DNA from: Lantana camara
Taxonomy: Eukaryota > Streptophyta > Magnoliopsida > Lamiales > Verbenaceae
Assembly: GCA_037501455.1 (NCBI GenBank)
Contig: CM074855.1
Span: forward strand, 58,907,001 to 58,971,000
Direction of reading: 5' to 3'
Length of the DNA stretch: 64,000 bases
Below, piece by piece: positions 22,581-33,648 of this stretch. The translations under genes were made by a program, and so were the position numbers. Under the pieces are notes generated by a model that saw nothing but the letters and a program-made list of their open reading frames with translations, had not been told where the DNA came from and made no database searches. Every line of letters starts with the position of its first letter. The stretch's first letter is position 1.

Positions 22581-24468
22581 AAGGAAGGATTGGGTTGTGT
22601 GCTTATGCAAAATGGTCGGGTGATTGCTTATGCTTCGAGGAAATTGAGGGAGCACGAGCAGAATTACCCAACACACGAACTTGAGTTGGCTGCGGTGATA
22701 TTTGCCTTAGCGAAATGGCGACACTATCTCTATGGAATTAAGTTTGAAGTGTTCACCGATCACAAGAGTCTTCGTTACTTGTTCACCCAAAAGGACTTAA
22801 ACATGAGACAACGTCGGTGGATGGAATTCTTGGAAGACTACGATTGTGTCATACAATATCATCCCCGAAAAACCAATGTTGTTGCGGAGGCCTTGAGTAG
22901 GAAAGCAAAGATTGCTAATCTTGAAGTCGTTTCCGGAAAGGGTGAAGTCGAGATCCTTGTTTCGCAATCGAGGTTGGCTAATATCACTATAAGACTGGAT
23001 TTGAGGCAACGAATCCTAGATGCTCAATCAAGGGATGAGTGGATTCAAAGACAAGTGATTCGACCAAGAGGTAATCTGAGGTCTAAGTTCGGATTCGATG
23101 ATTTGGGGATCTGTCGGTACAAGGGCTGATTATGTATACCGGATGGATTGCAAAGGTTAGTGCTTGAAGAGGCACATAGGACCATTTTTACGATACATCC
23201 GGGTGGCAACAAGATGTACCGGGATCTTAAGAAGTACTTTTGGTGGCATGGAATGAAACGAGATGTGGCTAACTTTGGCAAGAGATTTCGGGTTTGTCAA
23301 TAAGTTAAGGCCGAACATTAATTACCGGCGGGTAAGTTGCAACCGATACCTATACCCGAGTGGAAATGGGAACAAGTCACCATGGATTTCGTGACCGGAC
23401 TTCCGAGGGTTCGAAAGGGGTTTGATGGAATTTGGGTTGTCGCGGATCGCTCACCAAATCTGCACACTTTCTACCGATTCGATCGACCGATAAAGTGGAG
23501 AAATTAGCGGAGTTGTATCATCGAGAAATTGTAAGATTACATGGGATACCCGCTAGTATCATTTCGGATAGAGATATTCGTTTCACTTCTAAGTTGTGGA
23601 AGGTTCTTAACAGATTATGGGGTATGAAGTTGAGTTTTAGTACCGCATTTCACCTGCAAACCGATGGTCAATCCGAACGGGTAATTAAGTATCTTGAGGA
23701 TTTATTAAGGGCTTGTAAATTGGACTTTTTGAATGAGTGGGATAAGGAATTGACGTTGATCGAGTTCGCCTACAACAATAGTTACCAATCTTGGATCAAG
23801 ATAGCACCGTATGAAGCTTTGTATGGCCGTAAGTGTAAGTCTCCTCTCTATTGGGATCTTGAGGAATGGAAATGGACTGAGGAAAACGGTTTGGAGCGAG
23901 GAACCGAACCCGATTTGATTAAGGGAGAAATTGAGAAAGTGGAAAAGATTAAGCAACACATGAAAGCGGCATAAGACCGACAAAAGAGTTATGCCGATCG
24001 GAGAAGGAAAGATTTGGAATTCGAAGTGGGTGATCGGGTTTTCTTGAAGGCAACACCGAGAAAGGGTTTTTGACGAATTGGAAAGGGTGGTAAGTTGAAT
24101 CCGAGGTTCGTTGGTCCGTTCAAGATTGTGGAACGTATTGGAGAAGTTGCCTACCACTTGGATTTGCGTCTGAATCTCACGGGAATTCATAACGTGTTTC
24201 ATGTGTCACAATTGAGGAAGTATTTTCGGGATGAGATGGAGACTATGCCAATTGAAGAGGCACAATTGGATCCGGACTTGACAATTAAGCAACAACCGGT
24301 AAAGATCTTGGATAGGAAGGTCCAAGAGTTGAGGAATCGACAAATTCCGTTGGTTAAGGTACTTTGGAAAGATCTTAAGTCCGAAGAAACAACATGGGAA
24401 ACGGAAGAGAAGATGCGGAGATTTTATCCCGAGTTGTTTTCCGATGGTAAATCTGGGGACCAGATTTC

Positions 24469-24484
24469 TTTAAGGAGGGGAGGT
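24469..24484 (+). other. Polypurine tract of the host element
   Basis: The run TTTAAGGAGGGGAGGT lies directly before the LTR start TGTGACGCCCCG at 24485. It marks the 3' LTR boundary. Confidence 0.85.
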
Positions 24485-27310
24485 TGTGACGCCCCGTTTC
24501 TCGATTAAGGTATGCTTTGGTACGAGAGTGAACGATTTACCTTTCTTTGCGTGAATTATGTGAGAACTATGCCTTAATTGACCGTTGTATTTGAACTTAT
24601 GTGGAATATATGATTTATACGAAATACGTGACTAATTAACGTGTTAATTATGTGCTCGTATTGTTCCTATTGAGCTTTGATAGCATGCTTCGCGATTAAT
24701 CGAAACTATGTGCTTATTTGGACATTAAAGCATAATTTAGAGACTAAATGGTAAATTTATTTTCTAAGCCTGGAACTGGACAGAACTTAATGAAATTGAG
24801 TAGATAATTCGATTACGAGTTCGTGGGTTCTTGAATCGCTCGATTTGGAGTTCGGACGAAGAAGTTATGGCCATTTTATGAAAGTCAACCTTTTAAGCCT
24901 TTAATTGTTAACCTGCGACCCAATTTCGAAATTTACCCAATTTGAGACCCAATTTCACCTTAAATCCGACCCATATGACCCGCTTTGTGACCCTAATAGC
25001 TGACCCAAATAACAAATTCAGATTTTAACACCCTAAACCTCATTTTACGTTATTTCACAAGATTCAAACACAAACTCTCTCAAGCCAATTCATATTCTCT
25101 CAAGAACACCCAAGAACACCTTCAACCATTTTCAAGAGACAAGATTGGAGATTGAAGCTAGAGATTCAAGGTTGAAGAACTCGACTTTCTCTTTGATTTT
25201 CAGCTCTTAAGGTAAGTTTGTGTGCTTCTTTGTTGAGGTTTATGCTCTTGAAGCTTTTGAACATGAGTTTAAACTAGGGTTCTTGAATGTTGAATTGAAT
25301 TCAAATTTCTTGTTGGAAATATGCTTATTTTGATGTTGGGAACATTTTGGTATGAGAATTACTTGCTCTTATGCTCCTATGTGAAATCCACCATTGTTGA
25401 CCTTTGAAGCTTTTTGGAGAATTCTTGCATGTCCATGTTCTTGTATGTTTTCGCTTGATTTCGTGTTGGATTCTTGTTCCTTGAGCACTTTCATGAAGAA
25501 TGTGATTAATTTCCTTAAGTTTCTTGCATGATTGGAGATTTCACCATTTTTGAGTTTGAAACTTTGAATATGTGAAGAAGATGAAGTTCATGTTTGTAAT
25601 TTGTTGGAATTTTGATGCATATTCATTTTCTAAATGTTCATAACATGATATTTGATGTTTAAATTCATTTACACATGTCGCATTAGCCTTAAAGCACGAT
25701 TTAGGAGTATATGGAGCTTAATTTTCATCATTTTCTAGCATATGTTCGTAAATCCGATTTGTAACAGTAGCATGCCAAACGCCCGTGTGGGAATTGCATT
25801 GAAACACCAAACCCCCGTGTGAGAACCTACTGTGACGATTTTCCAGGGCCAAACGCCCGTTTACATTTCCTTCTTGTGCGCCAAACGCCCGTTTGGGCAC
25901 TCTCGGGTAAAAAATTTGAGTTTTTGAGATCTTGTTCGTTTTGCTTCGTTTTCACTTCCTTTACACTTCTTACACCCCTAATATGATATATATGACTTGG
26001 AATCATGTTTTCATGCATTGTAATGTCTTGCATGCCTCAATTATGTGTGATATTTTACTAAGTATGAGTTACTTGTTATCAATTGCATATGCCATGACTT
26101 GGAAGTTGTTACATGACTTATATGATGTTGTTTGATCGTCATTATTGAACTTATGCTTTTACTTGGACAGTCATTTGCATATCGCGAGCATGCTTACTCT
26201 TTCTCGAAGCCGTACGTTGTATTAATTGGTTTGAGTCGTGTCTTACCTTTGTTAGTACGTTTGTCTTGTTAGGTGGTGAGTCTCCGGTAGAGTAGCTTGT
26301 TGCTCGTGGTTGGCCTTCGATGTTCTTGGTAAAGGTGAGGAGTTATATATTTACGAAACGATTTCAAGACTGTGGACACCTATAGTCTTTCATATTTATT
26401 GATTTAAACTTCCATTTTTAAAACGTATATGTAGGCTTTATAAGCCGAGTTTTGTAAGCTTTGCTCGTATTATGAATATTTGCATATGGAAACGGTTTAT
26501 AAGTAAAACTTAAGCTTTGGTATATGGGATAGGTACCCAAAATAGTTTTAGAACTTTTATCGGATATTATGTATGTAAGAGTTGTGTAGCGAGGTTTGTT
26601 GCCCAACGCAAGGACGCTTGCTTGGTTGGATTTTAGCACTCAGGGCCAAGGTGAGTGATATTCCGGGAAGGCAAGGGACGACGGTTGTCCTTATTCGAAG
26701 TCCCCACATGTAAGAAACTTGCTAATTAAGACTCCGAGGAGGTTTCGGGGTTGAGGTTGCAAGGGAGAGGCTGGTTTCATGGACCCGTCTCTTCATACGG
26801 TAAGGATGTTCGGGGGCCGTACACCCTCGACATCAATGATGCGAAGGATAGATTATTGTGTTTTGGTTTTTGGGAGAAAGGATGGAGTACTCGAACTCGC
26901 AGAACCGGTTATGTGTACGGTTCATGATTCGATTTTTATAAAACTTGCATTGTTTTCCAAATGAGTTCGGATCATGAGCATCTTTGATTTGAGCATGCAT
27001 ATGCCTCTTATTTAAACTATCTAATCTTCTCCTCACCGGTTCCCTTTGAACTGATCTCCTTTACCTTTCGTGTCCGTAGGTCGCGTTTTGGAGTCGGGCT
27101 AGGCGGGGTCTTTTCAGAGTCTTGTCTTGAGTCTAGCTTGTACTTGTTTACGCTTGTAGCGTAATTTCCATTATGGTTTATGCTATGTTCCGGGATTTAT
27201 GGATTTATTATGTATGATGTTTTGTTATGTTAGTTTGGACCGTGTTGGTCATTAGGTTGATTTACATTCCGCACTTGAGCATTTTGTGCTGGACCGTGAT
27301 GGTCATCACT
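24485..27310 (+). repeat. 3' LTR of the host element, first part
   Basis: Starts TGTGACGCCCCG and is cut at 27310 by Ty3-3; the remaining ~220 bp are at 36899-37119. Predicted leader signals: donor TTAAG|GTAAGT (GT at 25212), acceptor CTTGTTAG (ending 26272), a 62-nt exon 26273-26334, donor AAAG|GTGAGG (26335) and acceptor CCGTAG (ending 27079), just before GGGCTAGGCGGGG. A palindrome array lies at 25775-25897. Confidence 0.9.
25775..25897 (+). repeat. Palindrome array in the host-element LTR
   Basis: Four related units at about 25775, 25806, 25848 and 25880 share CCAAAC(G/C)CCCGT. The last is fully paired (CCAAACGCCCGTTTGG). The others have decayed right arms, as expected for the oldest element. 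Confidence 0.85.
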
Positions 27311-27984
27311 TGTAGCACCCCGGACACGTGGAGGTGCCACACCCCCGCACTATAGGTCAATCCACACACGAAATGGGCGATCCGTGCATGAACCAACCTA
27401 CAGCGAACGGGTGACAATGCGATAATTCAATAGGCTAGGCGGGATTACTACTAAATGTAACAAAATAAAGCGGAAGCATAAACTATTATTACCAACCATT
27501 TCCATTTTCCAATAAATATATTCTAAAATTACATATCAATACATTATCATCTTCAACTAAACAATAACAATAATAATTAAATGCACGAACCACGGATGAC
27601 ACGACTACATGAACTGGACTCGACTCGACCCACTCCCGCCTAGCATGCGCCTGTAGTAACCTGAAAGGTGAAGGTGTCAGTCTCGGAAGACCGAGTGAGG
27701 GGTTTAAATACATATTAGCGCAGATACATGCACGTCATATTCTCGGGTAAAGATTTATAAAAGATAAATATAGGAGTTCAATATCAATATAGCTTCGCCC
27801 GAGAATACAACGGTCAATATTAATTACTTGTTCCTTTTCATGCAATCAATAAACATGCTTACTTGTTTGTTAATCATTAGGTGACCACGCAATTCAATTA
27901 TCGTGCAATCATGCAGTAGTGTAATCATATAACACGTTCATGGAATGGAGTGCATGCAATCACTACATGGCTGGCTTGTAACAT

Positions 27985-28395
27985 GGTAGGGTTATTTCTC
28001 CTGTGGTTGGACGGACAACCACCAGCTCTAAAAACCAGCCCAGCGCCCTCCCTAAGGAGAACCTGGCCAGGAGAACACGGGTACACGATAGGTCTTTGTT
28101 CTTCTTGTGGTTGGACGGACAACCACCAGCCCGAAGACCAGCCCAGCGCCCTCACTAGGGAGAACCTGGCCAAGAGAACACACGATCACGATACGGTATT
28201 GTTCTTCCTGTGATTGGACGGACAATCACCAGCCCGAAGACCAACCCAGCGCCCTCCCTAAGGAGAACCTGGCCAGGAGAACACAGGTACACGGTAGGGT
28301 ATTGTTCTTCCTGTGGTTGGACGGACAACCACCAGCCCGAAGACCAGCCCAGCGCCCTCCCTAAGGAGAACCTGGCCAGGAGAACACAGGTACAT
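27985..28395 (-). repeat. Four ~103-bp tandem repeats in Ty3-3 LTR
   Basis: Starts of the TGTGRTTGGACGG motif at 28002, 28106, 28209 and 28312 give periods of 104, 103 and 103 bp. Each unit contains GGTTG-GACGGA-CAACC, which can form a 5-bp hairpin, and the palindrome CCTGGCCAGG. In the third unit both arms change together to GATTG and CAATC. The open frames across this array are repeat artefacts. The same array recurs at about 34324-34734. Confidence 0.92.
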
Positions 28396-29444
28396 GCTTT
28401 CATGACATCACATGCTTGATTGGGTGCACACTAACATGACCTACTTGCTTGATTCATGAACAATAACATGCTTGGAATAATAAGAGCTTTCAGGAAATTA
28501 TAAATATAAATACCTTTGGCCAAAAACCACGTAAAGGTTATACGGGTTCTAAATAACTAGAAATTAAACCTCACCTGACAGGCGACACATGACTCGTGAA
28601 TGCGTGAACGTGCTCATGATCCACAATCTCCACCCTGGAGAATAACTGGACAAGAAATGGGAACATACATGCATTCGTGAGACAATACTCGACAATGGTA
28701 CCAAATATGACGCACGACGTAACCATGAACATATTCTTGTATGAAATAAACGTATACTTGCAGATACCGATCATATAGATACTTATAAATGGAATGGAAC
28801 AATTTACAAGAAGACAAATAATTTCACGGAGATCACGTATTTAAGGCATGCAATCATACCAATTCGTTTTACATAAAGCACGGAGTTAACAATTAAGTTT
28901 AAGTAAGAAAAGACCATAAAATGTCAAATAACCATATAATCATCAATTATTCAAGTATTCCAATCATGTAAATCGCATACGGGAGCCGAGAGAGTGAAAG
29001 GAATGCGAGAAAAGAGGTTTTGGCAAAGTTTGGCGAAAGTTGACAGTTTTCGGAAATGTACAAGCTGTGGCAAAACTGGAATATCTTGAGTTATAGAATT
29101 TGGAATTGGGTTTTGTTTGTTGGATAGAAAACTAGACAAATACACCTTTCCGAAGATATATGGCTCGTATTCTAATTCAATGTGAGGAGAAAATGGCGTA
29201 AGCTCGAAGTTGAGTGAATGCAGATTTTCGGTAGAGTGGCGACACCAGATTAAAATGGATATATCTCATAAACCAGAAATGATATTGTGGTGATTCCAAT
29301 TGGAGAATACTTTATAATCAATGTAGTTTCTACAGTTCGAAATTCAGGTCAATCCGAGTACGTTTTAGGGGTAAACGGTCATTTAGAACGAATGACATAA
29401 ATGCAGAGTTGGCTGTGTGATTTTCTGTAACAGTGCTGAAGACG

Positions 29445-29568
29445 GGAACGGCCGTTCCGGCTTTAGGCCAAAATGGGAAGGGCCGTTCCCAGCCTCGCTG
29501 GCCAAAACATTCAAAGGATGGGAACGGCCGTTCCGGGAAATCAAAGGGGACGGGAAGGGCCGTTCCCG
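29445..29568 (-). repeat. Palindrome array in Ty3-3 3' LTR
   Basis: Four units lie at about 29445, 29475, 29519 and 29551, with the alternating cores GGAACGGCCGTTCC and GGGAAGGGCCGTTCCC. The outermost flanking bases also pair in some units (CGGGAA/TTCCCG). The right LTR has the same array at 35784-35907 with one broken copy (GGCCATTCC). Confidence 0.9.
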
Positions 29569-30554
29569 TTGAGCAGAAAGCTCAAAACAGAGCAGAAAAC
29601 AGGGGAGCTCTCGGAAATGATCAACAAAGCAACAAGAATTCCAATTTGACCAACAAAGCTATTAATTTCTGGAAATATGATGCATCCATGTTCAAGAAAT
29701 GATAATATAACACTTAAACAAGTAAACCATGCAATACTACCAAGATTTCCAAGTTTCATGCTCAAGCTCCTATTGATCATTCAAGCTCAAATATTCAAGA
29801 ATTTCATAAATAAATCATGCCATAACTTAACCTAGGATCACATAATCATGCTTCCATCTTCCATTCATCCATCTAGCATATAAATCCCAAACCCTAGCTA
29901 TCTCAAAAATGATCAAGAATCACATATATACCTTGAGATGAAAATAAGTGGGAGAAGATGATGAGTATGGATGCTTGAGCTTGAATTCATGAAGTTTCCT
30001 AGCAAATTCTAGCTTGAAATTGATGATTTCCCAATTTCCTTTCCTTCTTGAGTAAATACCGAGAGAGATGATGATGGTTGAATATGTTGGAATTAAAAAT
30101 GAAGATGGAAGAAGAATGAAAAAGCTTATACCGATATATCTTGTCAAAATAGGGTATTTGTGATTTAACCCTTCAAATTCTATAAGTTATGCAATTAGGT
30201 ATCTAAAATTTGGAAATGATCAATTTAGTCCCTTAACACATTCATGCAATTAGGTCCTTAAAGGAAGGGAAATGAGCAATCAAGTACAAATGTGCAAATT
30301 ATACACTTTGGACAATTAAATCAAATTGAACAATTAACTCATGTAACCATTAAACTCCGATTATTCAATAATTCTCAATTTGAAATGAATATCATATAAT
30401 TTTCACGTAATCATGTTGAACGCAATTTATAGAAATTAATCTAACACGTTTAAATTAAATAAACGAAAATAATAAAATAATAAAATAAAGTCCTAACGCT
30501 CCAAAACCCACACGTGTCGAGCGTACCTGACTGTCTGGAAATCGGGGCGTTACA

Positions 30555-30571
30555 ACTCTCTCCCCCTTAAG
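30555..30571 (-). other. Polypurine tract of Ty3-3
   Basis: In element sense CTTAAGGGGGAGAG, then AGT and the LTR start TGTAACGCC. The adjoining CTCTTAAG and GAATCC/GGATTC bases are close to those beside the Ty3-1 tract, which links the two families. Confidence 0.85.
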
Positions 30572-30800
30572 AGAATCCGTCCTCGGATTCCATGTCCTGA
30601 ATTTCTGGGATTTAATTGGCTCTTACATATTCATCCCACGCGGGTTAGCTACTCCCCGTCAGGGATTAGTTTGAAAGAGATCTTCAATCCACAAGATCTT
30701 CCAATGTGTGAAATCACGACCCTCAACTTTCCGGAGCCTAAACACTTGAACGAAAATCTAACCTTCCACTAAAAGAAGTTGACAAGTAGTAGAAAATACT

Positions 30801-30904
30801 GAGAGTGCCCCGTCTCTCAAACAATTAGCGAGAGAACCCCGTCTCTCGAGCAAGTAACAAGAGAACCCCGTCTCCTGACAACCCTGAGAGAATCCCCGTC
30901 TCTC
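30801..30904 (-). repeat. Four short hairpin repeats inside Ty3-3
   Basis: Units GAGAG(A/T)..CCCCGTCTCTC start at 30801, 30830, about 30859 and 30886, spaced 27-29 bp. GAGA and TCTC arms pair around a CCCCG loop in most copies. The layout resembles the LTR palindrome arrays, with a different sequence. Confidence 0.82.
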
Positions 30905-32255
30905 ACGCACACGAAATAAAAGTTCAAGCGAGCACTTAAATAAAATTTGCGAATCACACACCAGGCTCACATAAAACTTTGTAATTTACAATTAATGGTT
31001 CATGTAAATAAGTAAAAACAATCAAGGAATTATATGCGGGAACAATGAAATAATACCAGTAAACAAGGAATCACGTACAAGAAGATTAAAATAATAATAA
31101 ACAAATACTAATTAAATAATGGTGCACGTGGTATGAATGATTGAGTGTACCGTTCACCGAGGAGTGAAGTTCTGGTATTCAGGTAGCTCAACTGAAGTCT
31201 TGATTCTTTTGGTTGAAATCTTCTCTAACTTGGTACCGTTACAGGTTGACATTCCCATTGCTGATAACCATCTCTGCCCTTGTGCAATTTTCTAACATAA
31301 TCCGTAAATCATCATTAATCCCCACATCTTCAGACCTGTCTTAATCTCAGATCCCCCGGTTGTACCCTTCTCGCACTGGTTCTCACATTCACCTTCCGTT
31401 TTTGGAATGAAAATAACCCTGGTTTTCTTGTCCTGAAGGAATTGTGTATTCAAGCTTGAAAGACTGACTTTGTGTTTCAAGCAAACTCTTGTCCAACAAA
31501 CAGAGAGAACCGGTTTTACCATTTCCTCGACCTTGTAATCGAAGTGAAGCATTTTCCCGAAATAAAGATCTTACACTCTTTATTTGAAATCCGAATGTTA
31601 AGCTCTTATTCTCTTAGTAAATGGCAAGGCGGATTTTTGCTATCGAGGAATCAAGGTCGTCATACCGTGGGAGTAATTCAGCAAGCACACTTGCATAAAT
31701 GCCGAAAAAAATCAAGTCCTAGCGAAACGTCTTCCTTTGCTCCCTGAAATTTGATAACATGCCCCACAGTTCCACGAAATGTCTTGAAAGAGAGGATCAA
31801 TCAGTCTTCCATCTTTCTGAAGTGTTCATGGTAAACTGGTATATTTATGGAGGCGACGGCAACAGCACGGATGAAAGCACGGTGTGCATTTACAGGCACC
31901 TCTAGGGTAAAAGTAATAACTTCGTAAGAAAACTCTTGTCGGAGTTAACCTACTAAAACTGAAGATCGCTTTCGAGTATTACCCAAGTGAATCCTTTCTA
32001 TTTACTGAGTCAAATGATATCCTGAGACTATCGGAGAGCTGCGGACGGTGTACTTACTTCCGGGAAGATAATAAGGCACAAAGGTACTGTTGACGATGGG
32101 ACTTTTCTTTGTGTAAGAGGGAGGAAAGGTCCCGATTATTGAGAACTTCTTTCACATGGTTCCGATAGGGAACTCCAGGAAGAATTGGTTTTCTTAAAAT
32201 TCCCAACTCTTATGAATGCTGCCTAGCTTCCGATTTAAATTTATTTCCAGACCGG

Positions 32256-32269
32256 CTCTCCCCCTTAAG
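32256..32269 (-). other. Internal copy of the polypurine core in Ty3-3
   Basis: CTCTCCCCCTTAAG here equals the terminal tract core at 30558-30571. No LTR start follows it. It could be a second plus-strand initiation site or a relic of a rearrangement. Confidence 0.5.
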
Positions 32270-33629
32270 AAAATAGAAATTTTCTTATCCTTTAGACTCA
32301 TCCTGTCCTTTTCCACTTACAAGCTTCTCTGCTGATTCAATTCCCGTAACCGTTTCCTCGTCCTACTTGTCATTGATCAAGATTTTGATTAATGGTTCGC
32401 TTCCAATCTGTTCTGTTAAGTACATACTCAACTTGAAGCTCACCAACTGGCACCCCTCTTCTTCTGATATTGAAATTTCCAACATCTTACAATCACCTAG
32501 CGCTTCCAGAGACTTGGCATTTACAAGGTTACTACCAAAACCACAGGTCGAAAAAGTTCATTCTCCTATCCTTACTGAAATTCCAAAATGCTAAGCAATT
32601 CCTGAAGGTTGAAAGACCCACTGAACATTTATCTGCTTGAACTTATCATCATTTTCCAATTTCCCAAAATTTTCCAATATCTACTTCACACCTCCTGCTC
32701 TTACCAAATCCCGGACCAATACTTCTCACAACCCCAGATGCTGCTAACTCTCAATCAGAATCAAATAACCCGATTACAACCATGATACCCGATGATTCAA
32801 AATCTCTTCTTTAAGATTCAAGTTGTAGAAATAGGAGCAAGGATTGTGCAGAGCATAGGGAGAGCCTATTGACAATAACCACTAAATAATGCATGATGGT
32901 TAAAGTGTTAATGCACATAATATACTTACCAACAATTTACAATGCAACACATTGGGACAATTATATTGATTTAAAGAAGTATTCATAACAAAAAGATTTA
33001 AATATTTCAACTAATTCAAACATATATTTAATGCATCAAGTAGGTAATCTAAAGAGCATCTATAACAATATTTATAAATGAGAAGCAAATAACAATTATG
33101 ATGCACGTGTTTATGAATGCATTGAAGAACCTGGCACCGTAGTAATGTTGGGCTCGATCCCGGTGTTCATTCTCGATTGGCCGAATTGCAACTTGGTTCG
33201 AACAGTTGATCAGTCTCTTAAGTCTTCAAAATTCTCCGGCCTTGATTCATACATTCCCCAAAACCTGTCACTCACAACTTACTTTGCAAACAAATGCATG
33301 TGGGTGAAGCGTGTTCATGCCACATAGTTGTCACATAATCGATACCGATAACAAGAATTTAATATAAATTGCAACAAATAAACCGTCAAAGTGTATGGTT
33401 AGCCACGTTGATCACATAAACTTCCAGCAATTCAAGGTCACCCAATTAGCAATCAATAGCATGAATTAATGCAAGGTACAAGGTATCAAGTATTTCAGGT
33501 AATTCAAGGAATCCAAATAGCCAAATAATTTCAAATAATATGCAAGACTCTCAATTTGTCAAGTAATTCCTATGCCGTACGACCTAGACTTGGCACGACA
33601 CAACACGAGAACCTCGGTTTTGCAACCGG

Positions 33630-33641
33630 GCTCTGATACCA
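33630..33641 (-). other. Primer binding site of Ty3-3 (tRNA-iMet)
   Basis: GCTCTGATACCA reads TGGTATCAGAGC in element sense and lies 7 bp from the 5' LTR. The GGTTTTGCAACC stretch follows it, as in the coding Ty3 elements. Confidence 0.9.
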
Positions 33642-33648
33642 CCTCAGA

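Larger units (their letters stand above)
21291..24508 (+). pseudogene. pol of the host element (RT-RH-INT-chromodomain), broken
   Basis: The frame continues from the protease across the Ty3-2 insertion. RT starts near 21306. A CAA-type codon is TAA at about 21747. The RT active site reads FINDILVFS, with AAC (Asn) at 21966-21968 in place of the first catalytic Asp. RNase H follows a 165-bp in-frame duplication (22251-22580). Integrase is cut by stops near 23127, 23300 and 23320 and by a frameshift at about 23450. Further stops lie near 23972 and 24072. The tail (VKVLW...EETTWE...YPELF) is chromodomain-like. The last frame runs through the polypurine tract and ends 24 bp inside the LTR at 24508. 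The protein is not functional. Confidence 0.92.
27311..30554 (-). repeat. 3' LTR of Ty3-3 (3244 bp)
   Basis: Ends are TGTAGCACCCC at 27311 and GGGGCGTTACA at 30554. In element sense the predicted signals are donor CTCAAG|GTATAT (from 29931 downward), acceptor TTCTCCAG|G, a 60-nt exon 28634-28575, donor GTCAG|GTGAGG (from 28574) and acceptor CCTTTCAG|G (ending 27661). The first predicted intron holds a GGAACGGCCGTTCC array (29445-29568). The second holds four 103-bp tandem repeats (27985-28395). Confidence 0.92.
30572..33629 (-). other. Non-coding interior of Ty3-3
   Basis: About 3.06 kb between polypurine tract and primer site. Frames are all short (under about 95 codons) and none shows a CCHC knuckle, protease, YxDD, RNase H or integrase motif. 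It contains a hairpin-repeat block (30801-30904) and a second polypurine-like 14-mer (32256-32269). About 100 bp next to the primer site (33550-33629), with the CGACCTAGAC phrase, resembles the leader of Ty3-2. The rest is unrecognised. Confidence 0.8.

Noticed and set aside
27950..28419. Overlapping open frames of 70-87 codons on both strands
   Set aside because: They follow from the 103-bp tandem repeats being free of stops; no domain, and the same frames recur in the other LTR.
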